From contig BTPP01000001.1 in assembly GCA_037102815.1 (NCBI GenBank), positions 335,001 to 399,000 on the forward strand: a stretch of 64,000 nucleotides of DNA, given 5' to 3'. Shown here piece by piece: positions 35,818-47,300 of the stretch (position 1 is the first letter of the stretch; each line of letters begins with the position of its first letter). Source of the DNA: Neurospora intermedia (taxonomy: Eukaryota; Ascomycota; Sordariomycetes; Sordariales; Sordariaceae). The translations under genes and the position numbers were made by a program. The notes under the pieces were generated by a model. The model had not been told where the DNA came from. It ran no database searches and worked only from the letters and a program-made list of their open reading frames with translations.

Positions 35818-36749
35818 GGACGTCTCGAGGTCGTCCCGAGGACGCTTGAGTGCGAGGTGACTCAGGTACCTGGCGTGGAAGATTGGGTTGATGAAATGGA
35901 GATGGGGTTTGGATAGCAGGTAAGTGAACGATATCCGTGAGTTCCATGGCGGAAAGAATAATGTATGCTGACAGGGACACGGAGAAGAGCTGATAGTAAT
36001 AGAACTGTAACGCCACCACTTGAAAGTCGAAATGTTCATGTTGGGTGGGCTGCCCGGATTGCAGCATGTGAGCTGATAAAGAAGGAAAGGGAAAATCCGC
36101 AGCGGCAGCCGGTGTTAGGCCTCTCTCGAGACAACTTGACTCCCACTTACAAGGCTAATGGAGCCTCTAACTTAATTTCCCGACTTTCTTCAGGCTTGGT
36201 CCCAGACATTGTAATCAGCTTGGAATGAGCGACGCAAAATTTCCTGTCTACATGAATGTAATGCGATACCAGCATTTCATCCTGACTTTCCTCGTCATCT
36301 CGTCCAGACCTACCTTTCGTCCGCGATTGGCCTTGGATGTCCAACCTTGATTTGACTACCACTCGTTGACTCACTAGACACCAAGACCTGCAGCCTGGTA
36401 GGCATAAACATCGCCACCACCACGCTCTACTCGACATTCATTTCCAAGTCTACATCGGCCTGCCATGGTGCAGATGTGAACCTGCTTTCAAGGCCACTTG
36501 TCTTCGACAAGATATCTTGCTCGATACAGGTACATGTGGTCACATCTAACTCACAGACCATCCACACCGCCACCATTTCAGTCATCGTCTGCAGAAGTTT
36601 TTAAAACCAAGACGGCCATACCTCCAGCTACGGCATTACGAAGATACTCACCTGGAAGTTCTAGATTAAGTAGCCCTAACAACACCGCCGATTTACCGAT
36701 GACACTAGCAAACACGTTACTCAATACACCGAAAAAGAACGACACCACC

Positions 36750-37012
36750 GTACCGCAGTGACTCGGGAAATACAATTTGAGCTTTTCCTGGAAATCAAGC
36801 AGAATCTGCAAGCATACCTCTGGGTACCAAGACAGTCATACTTCTGTGCCCACCAGAAATTTTATGCAAGACGATGATTTGGAAAGTGTCCTGTTGGAAA
36901 TCGGTAGGCGGAAAAGAATTTCAAGACAAGAAAATCTTTTTTTTTGTGGCATGAAACGCACATATTCGTGCAGTGTGCTTACAGGTTTTGCCTGATTTCC
37001 AGGAAACCTAAA
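36750..37012. repeat. Palindromic repeat, family P copy 1
   Basis: The left side reads GTACCGCAGTGACTCGGG, then TTTTCCTGGAAATCAAGCA and CTGCAAGCATAC. The inverted right side reads GTTTCCTGGAAATCAGGCA, then CTGTAAGCACAC. The same string of blocks makes up the shorter element at 59496-59676, so this is a dispersed family. The outer GTACCGCA block is not found on the right side, so that end is probably shortened. No coding capacity is seen. Confidence 0.65.
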
Positions 37013-37617
37013 CCCGGATGGCCAAGTTTTCCAATACAGACGACTCCGAAGCTCATAGAGCGCGGCTGGCGCCAAAGGGTGGCCATACTGCATTGCTTGC
37101 ATGAAAAGGCGTGCATGCCCCAGCCTTGGATATGCCGTGTATGTGCCCCTGGTGTTTCGATCACAAGGAACCCAAGTGGAAGTTGGTCAGGCATGGCAAC
37201 ATAGATCCTTCACCCGAACGTCTGGCAGTCAGCCTAAGCCAGACAGTTTGTGTGAAGAACAAATGCCACATGTTTCGTGGTCCTTTGGCCCGTGTTATGC
37301 GTCTGGAATTCATTTTTACGCAACCAGCCTGGTTGAGGAAGATACTGGAATTAGAGTTTCTGGTTCCAGTCATACCTACTGCAGAAGATGCATGTGTAAA
37401 CGCTTCTTCACAGTCAAGAGCCTTGGAGCAGCTGGGCAGGCCCTGAATAATGCAGGTGGGGTTGAGAAAACAAGCATGGCATTCCTTTTTTTTATTTTTA
37501 TTCTCCTTCCGCATTGCATGCGATGCACATACGCCGGAAAAAAATATGGAATTCCTTCGGATTCCATTTTCCTCTAACACATCTTGCCTTCGTGGCCTTT
37601 TCCAATTGCCCTCTAGG

Positions 37618-37627
37618 AATGTATAAG
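37618..37627 (+). promoter_or_regulatory. TATA-like box of secreted-protein gene 2
   Basis: AATGTATAAG lies about 210 bp before the start codon at 37834, followed by a CT-rich tract and a CAACAA-rich leader. It is inferred from position. Confidence 0.45.
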
Positions 37628-37833
37628 AACTTGGTCCTCCCCTCTTCTGGCAGTTGTGTTTTTTCTCCTCCATCATCATCACACACACACACACTCCAGA
37701 CATCTTGACCACTTCTTCTGTTCTCATCAACAAAGAACTTCAACAAGAAAAACTTTGGTCGTTTCCTCGTGCCATCTACTTCAACAACAGTATTCGGCCC
37801 ACCAACGAACAATCCAACTTGAACTCAGTCAAA

Positions 37834-38532
37834 ATGCTCTTCTCCAAGATCATCATCGGCAGCGTTGTTGCCATGCTTCAGGTAAGCTCTTGGTCTACTG
37901 CGATCGAAACCAAACACACACTAATGTTTTTTTTTTTACAGATGCAGCCTGCCGTCGCCGTTCCTATCAATACCGCCACGGTTTCTACCAATGCCGCCGC
38001 AGTTTCAACCAATGCCGCCGCAGTTTCAACCAATGCCACCGCGGTTTCTACCAACACCACGATGCCAGCCAGCATGACCCTCGTGCAACGGATCATCGAT
38101 GTCGACACAGTCGACTGCCACGACGAGTGGTATCAGGAGCCGGCAGTCCGCAGCAAGATTGCCATCACCAAGTTCATCCGAGAGGGCATGGAGTACCTCA
38201 GACACGTTGCCGGCGTCCCCAAGCTCGGCCCTGGTTCCAACAATTGCGAGCGCGTCAGCTGCTCAAACTGGTCAGCCATTGCCTGGTGCAACCACGTATG
38301 TCCTACCTACCACATGAACCTGTATATATATCTATTGATCCCTTACTTACTTACTTGCTTCTTCTCACAGGACCCTGACAACTCAAACGAGCTCCCTTCG
38401 TACGAAACGATTGCCGATGCCGCTGAGATCATCCTTGCGTGGTGCAAGGCGAGCAAGTTGGAAAAGCATATCAAGGGCCAGGTCTATTCGAAGCAGAAGT
38501 GGAGTGTCGTTATTGAGGGAGAGTTTTGCTGA
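37834..38532 (+). CDS. Small secreted cysteine-rich protein, family member 2
   Basis: Three exons, 37834-37881, 37942-38295 and 38371-38532, with introns of 60 and 75 bp, encode 187 residues. Exon 1 gives MLFSKIIIGSVVAMLQ and exon 2 continues MQPAVAVP, together a signal peptide split by an intron exactly as in the gene at 23248-24052. A Thr/Asn/Ala-rich spacer follows, built from four 21-bp repeats (VSTNAAA type). The domain then runs from VDCHDEW through GPGSNNCERVSCSNWSAI and WCNH, the second intron, and IKGQ to a final VIEGEFC. Six cysteines align with the paralog. Function is unknown; the architecture (signal peptide, disulfide-rich, no anchor) points to the extracellular space or wall. 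It lies upstream of a decayed relative near 39510-39960. Confidence 0.85.
   Translation: MLFSKIIIGSVVAMLQVSSWSTAIETKHTLMFFFLQMQPAVAVPINTATVSTNAAAVSTNAAAVSTNATAVSTNTTMPASMTLVQRIIDVDTVDCHDEWYQEPAVRSKIAITKFIREGMEYLRHVAGVPKLGPGSNNCERVSCSNWSAIAWCNHVCPTYHMNLYIYLLIPYLLTCFFSQDPDNSNELPSYETIADAAEIILAWCKASKLEKHIKGQVYSKQKWSVVIEGEFC
37976..38059 (+). repeat. Four 21-bp in-frame tandem repeats in secreted-protein gene 2
   Basis: The coding unit GTTTCAACCAATGCCGCCGC plus one base repeats four times with small changes, each copy encoding VSTN followed by two or three Ala/Thr residues. The array sits between the signal peptide and the cysteine domain, so changes in copy number would only alter spacer length. 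Confidence 0.85.
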
Positions 38533-41500
38533 GGCGGGAGGTGCGCCTATTCTCTAGATTGACATTTTTACGACAAAGGCATGAGGAGCATGGACATTAG
38601 CTAGGGTATCGGAGTGAGCGTCAGTTTTGATCACGGGTTTATGCATTATACAGGGCACAGGTTCGCAAGAACGGAATGGAACAGGATATTAGCGACACTA
38701 GGATCGGAAAAGGTGGTCTTTTGTTTTTCTGGTCAGCGTTTGAATTTTTGGGTCTGCACGTACATAACATACCTATCTCATGAAACAACAAGCTGAGGTG
38801 GAACTTGGATACCTACCTCTACCTACCGGAGAACAAGTTTCACTTGTTATATTAGTCTTCAGATACGTCGAGGTATAATTGATTTTCTTCTTCTTCTTAA
38901 ATCACCATGTAGACCATCGCCACAAGACTGTCGTGACTTGTAACTCAATTTCAGACTCAAAACGTTGCCCCTTTTCACTTCTTTCTATGTACCAGCAAAC
39001 GCACGGTGAACCACCACAGTGTTCATGTCAAGTCATCGTCTCCGGAGTTATCCAGGCTACGACAATGCTTCAAGCTCGCACCATTTTCGGGATGGTGATC
39101 AGACACTCTTTTTATTTCTCAGGTGACTATTGCAAATTTGACTTCTGAGTTCTTGATGCTGATATTCCCGTCCATAGCACATCTCTCAACCTCTCTTCCT
39201 CTTCCCGGTAGGTATGGATCTCTGACTCTGGCTCAGAATTGTTGCGCAACTAGCGGTATAGCCGTCTTCCAGCTGTTTGAGCACGAAGATATATTGCTCG
39301 TGACGTGATCCTCTGTGATATGAAATCCTCTCGGGGGCACATGGAATGGAACTCACCGAGTTCTCATCATGGTTCCTCCGGGAAGGAATGTTGTACGAAA
39401 AGGTCTGGCCGGTTTGAGCTGTTTTGCTCATCTGTCTCCTCCGGGTTTGTTTCGAGTTTTGAGCAACCCGACATGTACTTACATCTACCTTATGGTCGCA
39501 GGTTCTTCCTTATCGCAGTAGTGCCAACTGCCTCGAACGAACCTCGACAGCCCCATCTCCGGCTAAGCTATCCAGGAAATTGTCTTGGCAGTTCAGGCTG
39601 CTCCGGGCATTTCTACCGTCAATGTCACGAGGACCATTTAGGATGTGATCCAGTATGCGGAGAGAGTCAACCCTGAATCCTACTCCAAATTCACCCTCGC
39701 TCAGCAGCCTCCCAAGGACGAGAGAGTCTAGGTCAATAAGTTCAGGTTCTCCTTATTCCCAAGATTGGAAGACTCAACGGCACGACTGACGCTCTGTAGG
39801 TCCTGCGCTCAAAATGAAGAGAGTGCCTCTAAGGAACTCGACAGACATGTTACCATTGCTGAGGCTACCTACTCAACAGGTTATCGATAAAGGTCAAATG
39901 GGCACCTTCGTTACCGGCCTTATCCCCTCAAGGGTCATTGGAATCCAATGTCATCATCCAAAGAGAGAATGGTGCAAGAAGACAAGTTGTCGGGGAGCGA
40001 GTGAATGCAAGGCGACAGATAGGGAAAGAAAAAGAAGCAATGATGTGGACTAGTGGGGAAATAAAGTTGATAATCAGCGAGTCCGTCTGATATCGTCATA
40101 GGCCGTGGTCGGCTGGAGTGAAACGATCGATAACTCCCGTTTTGATGCTGATGGTTGAAACTTTGTTATGAAGGGAAGATGTGCAATTCCCATGACATCC
40201 ACGAGTCTTGCCCACGTTTCGCTATTCTGTGATTTTCTGTGAATGAAGGCACCCATCGGTTGACGCAAACAGTCAGTGACGGTGGTGGGAAAGAACAGTT
40301 CGAGGCATCAGAAAGGGCGACTACAATACGGTGCCGGTTGACCATGCCAGCCTTTGCCAGCCATTGCCAGTAAGTGCTGGCCAGAAAGGGGCTCGTGCCA
40401 GGTGGCAGCTGGTCATAGCTCAAAGAGCAAACACTGCAATGATCGGACAAAGGTCCGGCCATCACGTGACTTAGCCAATGGGCATTAGGTAAGCAGGGCC
40501 ACGGTGGAGGCTGCTATCTCTGCAGTGCGGTCTGCGAATGGAACTCCATCCAAAGGCGGGTCCGGCTGCGTTGCGCGAGAGGAGGGACCCAGTTCTGGCT
40601 GAGACACCAACCACAGCCCAGGAGCCCCGACCAGTCAGGCTAGTAATGACATGACCACCACCAGCGACCGCCGCCGCCGCCGCCCCCAGTCCACACACCA
40701 CACGCAACCCGTACACTACACTACACTACACAACAACCCGACAGCATCTTCACCCGAGTATCCATTGATTGACGGGCGCGACACCCAGCAAACACGGTTT
40801 TATCGGCCGAGTATCGACAGAGGACGCATAGTGTACACAATCATTACCGTACGTTTTTGCCCTCCGGTCCAGTCCAGACTCCTTGGCTCCGACCTCCATC
40901 CATCCAGCCTTGGCCCAGACCAGATACCTAGCCTCGAGCGAGTGGGAGTGGGAGACTTGGTTGTTGGCAAGTCAGTGTGAGAGTGGAGGAACAGCCAGCC
41001 GGGTGCCACCCAGCCAGCCCGGCCACGGCAACGGCACTGCTCCTATTCCCACCACCACCACCACTACCACCACCATCATCGAGTCTATCTCCAGTCTCAC
41101 TCTTTCTCTCTTTGGATTAGCTGCTAGTGCGGCGCATTGTATCTTATCTGATCGCGTTCTCATTCTTGTCCCTCCCTGGCCTGTTCTTATCACAAAAGAC
41201 CAAGCTCCTCTTCCAGCCAAGGTGGTGATATTCCTCCTCTCTACCTCACCAACCACGCGTGACACCCCCCTTTGCTCGTTATCAGTCTGAACCATGAACT
41301 AACTTTCGTCTCGTCCATTGCGCTCGTGCTTAGGCTTGTGCTTCTAAAGATCACTACATGCGATTAGACAACCGTTAACTTGCGTCGATCGTCGAGCTTA
41401 CCTCCTGCCCCCCCTTCTCAACTCAACCCCCCTCTTCGGGAAGAACTGAAACGGAACCCACCCGACTACCACTTACACCGACCGACGTCACCTTTCTCTC

Positions 41501-41878
41501 CCCGAGACGATCGACGGTTCAGCGACTACTCACCGCGCGCGTCAAACATCCCCGCGGCACTCCACGTGCGGTCCCTCCTTGCGCTGCTACGACTACCACA
41601 CTAGCTCGTGCCCCCCGCTGCGTGCTGTGCTGTTGCGCTGCTGTCGTTGCTGGATGGCCGTCTGAACGTCTGGCACCATCCCCCGCCAACGGCAGACGCT
41701 TAGGACACTGCATCCATGCCCGAAGAAGAGATTGCTGTGCTCCATGCCAACTTTGCTTTTCCACCACCCGACAACATCGACTACCCGAACCTGGTCGACC
41801 CAGATAGCTGTTTCACGCGCGACCCTCGCGCCCGACCCCACAACCTTCACAGGCCTGCTCGCCATTCGTCGTCGCTAG
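38533..41878. other. Region between secreted-protein gene 2 and ccr4
   Basis: It contains the decayed secreted-protein relative (39510-39960) and, at the right, the promoter and leader of ccr4 with an overlapping upstream frame (41716-41946). The stretch 40050-41340 has repeated ACTACACTACACTAC-type words and CCACCAC tracts but no gene that I can support. Confidence 0.5.
39510..39960 (+). pseudogene. Decayed third copy of the secreted cysteine-rich family
   Basis: In one frame the stretch around 39565-39720 reads IQEIVLAVQAAPG, then VNVTRTI and later YAERVNPESYSKFTLAQQPP. This lines up with the ELTWELLTAPGG, VNVTGTI and MKTINPGFLSDFGFGQPP segments of the gene at 23248-24052. Upstream, VVPTASNEP resembles VLPTVAAP after an AG acceptor-like site, and downstream DKGQ near 39890 resembles the KGQ tail. 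The frame is interrupted several times and the central cysteine motif is not recognisable, so it is a relic. It is closer to member 1 than to its neighbour member 2. The borders are approximate. Confidence 0.6.
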
Positions 41879-41946
41879 ATGGCAGATGGTCACCGCTATA
41901 TGCAGCAGTCCTTCTCGACCCCTCTGCCCACCCAGTTCGCCTCTAA
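41716..41946 (+). promoter_or_regulatory. Upstream open reading frame overlapping the ccr4 start
   Basis: An ATG 163 bases before the ccr4 start opens a 76-codon frame (MPEEEIAVLHANFAF...) that ends 68 bases inside the ccr4 coding region in a different frame. If the ATG is in the mRNA, it would reduce ccr4 translation through leaky scanning. Whether it is transcribed or spliced out is not known. Confidence 0.4.
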
Positions 41947-44309
41947 CAACAACCTCGCGACGGGACTCCTCTTGAATTCCCTGCTCAACCAGTTTATCGC
42001 CGGCCCCTCCGCCGCCCAGCAGCAAGCCGCCGCCCAACCCAACCCCGCCCACAGCTCTGCGACCCAAATCAATCGAGGCATGTACGGCCAGAACCACCCG
42101 CAGGGGCACAACCCCCGACTCAATGGCGCCGCGCCCGGCCGACAACCAAACATGCCCATGTTCTACAACCATGTACCACAGCAAGGCCATCCACACCAGG
42201 GGCACAATGCGCACCACCAGGTCCTCCAGGCCGGCCACTCGGGGCACGGCGCGAGGAACGACCTGATGAGCCATTCGACCTTCTCGAGCGGCATAATGGG
42301 CAACGCCAGCCCTTACACTACCAACAATCTCCAGAACGGCCACTCGGTCGCCGCTAGGGGCGGTCCGGCTGAGCAACCCGCCAACGAGCATTGGCAAAAG
42401 CAAATGCGCCTAAAGGAAGAGTCGGATCGCGCACATTCTGCAATGACGGAGCAGCACCAACCTCATTACTACGCGCGGCTTAAGGCGCCCGAAAATAAGG
42501 GGATTGGAGGAGCTCTGACTGCGGGTGGCGCAAACGCCTCAGGTGACTCCGAGGAGGAAGTGAGGAGAAGACCCTACCAAGTGGAAAAGAGGAATAGACG
42601 ACAAGACTGGCACAACCTGGACATGAGTGGTCAGGGCCTGCGCGCTCTTTCCTCGGCGCTGTTCAGCTATGACTTCTTGGTAGAGCTCTATATTGCCTCC
42701 AATCGATTAACGTTCCTCCCCGCCGAGATTGGCAAACTGCGTCACCTCAAGATTTTAGAAGCGTCCAACAACCTACTATCCGAGCTTCCCCCGGAGATTG
42801 GCATGTGCACCAGCCTCGAGAAACTGCTTTTATTCGACAACCAAATCAGAGATCTGCCCTACGAATTGGGCTCCCTTTACAAGCTGGACATTCTTGGTAT
42901 TGAAGGAAACCCAATTAACCCGGGTCTCAGGGAAGAGATCGTGGAACGTGGAACAAAGAGCTTGATCAATAGCCTACTTGAACAAGCACCAGGTGAGTAC
43001 CACAATTCTAGCTCGTAACAGCTGTCAATCTAACGTGCTTATTGCAGTTCCTCTTCCTCCCAGTCCTAGGAAACCCATCGTCGTACAAGAAGACGTATCG
43101 CCCAGTCTCGAGCGGATCAAGGTGATGACGTGGAATATCCTATGCGACAAGTTTGCTACAACTAATATGTATGGTTATACGCCTACGGGAGCGCTCTCCT
43201 GGGAATACCGAAAGGAGAGGATTCTCCAGGAAATACGGGACAGGGATGTGGACATGTTGTGTCTGCAGGAAATTGCTACGGACGTGTTCAGGGATTTCTT
43301 CAGCCCGGAGCTGGCTCAGAATGACTATAAGGGTGTGCACTGGCCACGGCCCAAGGCCAAGACCATGAACGAGAAGGATGCGGCAGCAGTAGATGGATGC
43401 GCCATCTTCTACAAGGGAAGCAAGTGGATCCTGCTCGACAAGCAGCTTATCGACTACGCCAACATTGCCATCAACCGTCCGGACATGAAGAACCAGCACG
43501 ATATCTTCAACCGAGTCATGCCCAAGGACAACATTGGCATCATCTGCTTCTTCGAGAGCAGGCGCACGGGCGCGCGCGTCATTGTCGCCAACACGCATCT
43601 GGCATGGGAGCCAACACTAGCTGACGTCAAGCTTGTCCAGACGGCTATTCTTATGGAGAATATCACCAAGTATGCTGAGAAGTATGTCCGCTGGCAACCC
43701 CTGAAGGACAAGCGCGGCATCCAGATCCCGCAATCCGTCTCGGTCGAGAGCGACATTCCGAAACCCGAAATGCCCGAGCCGGGCCCCTCGCAGGAATACC
43801 GCTCCAACACGGACATTCCCCTCATCGTCTGCGGCGATTACAACTCGACGCAGGAATCCTCGGTTTACGAGCTTTTGTCCATGGGCCGCGTCACGCCCGA
43901 GCAGTCCGATTTTGGAGGCCACCAGTACGGCAACTTTACGCGCGACGGCGTCGCCCATCCGTTTAGCATGCGGTCCGCGTACGTCCATCTCAACGGCACG
44001 CCCGACGAGCTGTCCTTCACCAACTACGTGCCCGGATTCCAGGAAGTCATTGATTATATCTGGTACTCAACCAACACGCTCGAAGTGGTGGAGTTGCTTG
44101 GCCCTCCCGATCAGAACCATCTCAAGAGGGTGCCGGGTTTCCCTAACTACCATTTCCCCGCGGATCATATCCAGATTATGGCCGAGTTTGTGATTAAGCA
44201 AAGGAAGGGCGAGAAGGTCAAGGTTATTCATGGCGGCAGTGGCGGGTCTGGTCAGCAGCAGCAGCAGCAACTGGAAGGTGGACAGGATTTTGGACCTGGT
44301 TCCAAGTAG
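41879..44309 (+). CDS. ccr4: CCR4 deadenylase of the CCR4-NOT complex
   Basis: Two exons, 41879-42992 and 43048-44309, with a 55-bp intron (GTGAGT donor, CTAAC branch), encode 791 residues. Residues 1-215 are rich in Gln, Asn, His and Gly. Leucine-rich repeats follow at about 243-355 (LYIASNRLTFLP, ILEASNNLLSELP, LLLFDNQIRDLP); in yeast these bind the CAF1/NOT proteins. The endonuclease/exonuclease/phosphatase domain begins at about 395. It has all catalytic motifs: N401 in TWNILCD, E446 in LCLQEI, VANTHLAW, D635 and N637 in CGDYNST, and D744-H745 in PADHIQ. The enzyme shortens mRNA poly(A) tails in the cytoplasm. The C-terminus has a short glutamine run. The start chosen is the first ATG in this frame; an overlapping upstream frame precedes it. 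Confidence 0.95.
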
Positions 44310-47300
44310 CAAGCTGGGTGATGGGTGTAGTAGTGTGGAAGGAATGGAATGGACAAAGGAGTGATTTATCTTGTGCTTGGAGGTTGTGTTGTGTAAATGT
44401 GATGTGGATGATACGTACGTACGATAGAGGAAGAGATGGATGGAGGAATGGAGTTGGGAGGAAGTTGCAAGAAGAAAGTAGGTTTGGTTTGGTTTGGTTT
44501 GGTCTTTTTTTGCAAGTGGAGACTTGAACTTACTTCGGAGCAATGAATGAACTTTCTTGTGATGTTTGTTTCAATCCAGTTTTCCAAGTTCAGTGTTCAG
44601 TTTATACCGACAGGGCGAACGGTTGTCAAAGTCTATCTTATAGTTTGGAGCGGTACGTACTTTTGATAGCGGCTGTCTTTTTGTTTTTTCTCGGTCGCTT
44701 TTTCGACTCTTCCCTTTTTTTGTTTTTATCTTCATCGTTTTTGTGTATGGTGGTTTTTTTCGTCAGTTAGGCACGCATCTTCGACTCGAATAAGTGAGCA
44801 GCATACACCTTTTTCTTGGTAGAAAGTACGGTAGAGGTAGAAGGGGTAACGAAGTTACTAGACGAGGTCTTGGGTTTTACTAGGTAGGCACTTTCCGGGG
44901 ATTTGGAAGGTGGCAGCGATATGCTCGGTGTTCTGGTTGTTGATTTCGCTGCTGCGTCGAGATGATTGATTACCTAGCGAAGCGTTCCATTTGTATTTTT
45001 AAGCGCCATGTTCTGCTCGTCCTGCATTATGTTGCTCGTCTTGGATCGATATCGATGTTTTGATGAGTTACTAAGTTCTACCAGTTTTTGTCCCACCTTT
45101 ACTTCCATCATCCATGACCATCATCCTTCATCGACAATCAAGTGCTCACCAAACGTCTTGATAAACCCTCTATGAGATCGACTTCACTCATGAACTAGTA
45201 CCTCTAGTAGCAGTAGGTCACCGTCAGGATTTACCTATAAACTCGCCGAAAGACTTATTTTTTTTCATCATAAATCGTGGTTTAGACCACGCTAGGCACC
45301 CACCTCAAGGGAGCGACGTGTGTGTGGAAAGATAGGTAGTGCGAACACACTTGCACCAAAACCCCACCAGAAAGTGATTGGTCTATTATTCGTACACCTC
45401 GCGCGAAGCTACCTAGAAGTATGTTTGTCAGGTCAATCAGTGAGGACCTGGTGAAACTTTCAAAATGCAAAGATTGACGTCTGCTTGTCTACCCCGAACA
45501 TACGCCAAAAGGCTCGAAACGAGCGTTTCAACTAATCGACTTGACGCGTCATCGTTTTTTTTTTTTTTTTTTTTTTTTAGCTATGGACACCTTTGTGCAA
45601 TGGCAACCGGGCGATCGAGGCGATCCAGAACGGGCATATAACGGAGAACATCAAAAAGGTTGTCTACCTCTCGGTGGTATCAATATTGTCTTTCGAATCA
45701 CTTGCGTCTTTGCATAACCGAAGTCAGTATGATTGGTGCCTGGACTGTGTGTATAGGTATCTTGTCTGTCTGAAACTAGGAGCGGGACCGGGAGTGGTAC
45801 CCGTGCAGCTGACGTTGATGATGATGAAACCGGAATGTGAATGGTACAATCCACCTGAGTATCAGTAATCACTGTCATAAGCGTCGGTTTACGTTCAATC
45901 AATCGTCTCATCGAACCTTTGCCAATATTGAGCTGAAGTCTATCAACATGACGAAGCTCGCTCCAGGTCGTCGAGAACAATTACTGACGACTTGTTGCCC
46001 GGGTGGACCCTCACCAGTCATCAGGATGCTTGTGTATTTTCTAAATTCAATAGTCAGGCAGGTAGGTACCTCTGGGAAGGTGACTTTCAAGTGCTTCAAG
46101 GCAGCAGCAGCGTTCTCGTGATTGGTAGTCACCCCTCTTCGTACCTTCCTCTTATACCTAAGAATCGCGGGGTAGCTTGACGAGAGGCGTGATCGGAGCT
46201 GTTCGTAAGTCGAAGCTGAGTACGCGTACCCAACTGAACCTCGACGCTATATTTCCAGCCTGTTATACCTGTGTCGTAATATGACCGGTACATACACTAC
46301 TACCATCGCATATCATCGGTAGTAACTCTGTGATGTGATTGGAACGGATGACTGGAGCTCGTGGTTACGGAGGGGGTTTTCATATTGTTCATGGCTCCGT
46401 TGAAGCTGTGATAGGGTCCCTCTAACTGTGAAAAGTTCGGGGAGGGTGTGTTAGGTGATATTTGTAAGGTTGGTAGGGACGGTGGGACTGGTGATGTCGT
46501 GATGACCTACCTGTATGGTGAACAGATGGGAGGGAAGGGGTGTCATTCGGTTGGTCGGTATGGGATCCCAATGACTGCCGGTCAGCTTTTGGGATCAAAG
46601 ACGGAAAATTGACCATCACCATTTTCATCATGAGGCAGAACAAAGTCAACAAAGTTTTAGTCCCTAACATATATCACCACAAGACACGATGCTTCATTCG
46701 GCTACCGGCTCATGCCAAAGCATGCCATCGCCCATCGGGGTGGGTGTCGCGTGTTATTGGAAAACTCCACACCCTATCCAGGGCCGTCCAGGGCTCACAG
46801 GGTTGATGCCAGCAGTCGCAGGTATTTCGTAAACCTTTTCAAAGCATGCATACATGCATAACTAGATCTTAGTGAAACGCCGCCGCCGGTTTATGCTCCG
46901 GACAAAGAAAGGCTACCTGGAATAGTGCCTGGATGATATTGCTTTGTCGTCAAGGTGCGGACGAACATAGGTACTTACCGTGCATGGAAGAAGAATGTCA
47001 GTCTTGATACACCGGGTATCAATCGATCAGATCGAGATCCGTCTTCATATAATAACGAATGTGTTTTCCTTGGAACCATGGTGTTGACAGGGTGCAACAT
47101 GTGGATAGTGAAAGAAGAGCCAAATACAGGGGCAGAGAAGAAATGAAATGAACGATGAAAAAGACAAGAATTGCTTCTTTTCCTTATGACCAATGGGAAG
47201 GCTTTGCTGCGGGAGCAAATGCCGGCAGCGAGATCTTCGGTGGTGGTCTTTTGAGTTTGAACCGTGCTTTTTTACCGTTTTGATTCTAGTTCATTCAATG

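Larger units (their letters stand above)
35818..37833. other. Intergenic region with a palindromic repeat
   Basis: Besides the inverted-repeat element at 36750-37012, no feature is supported until the TATA-like box of the next gene. The frames at 37101-37733 overlap on both strands and lack motifs. Confidence 0.5.
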
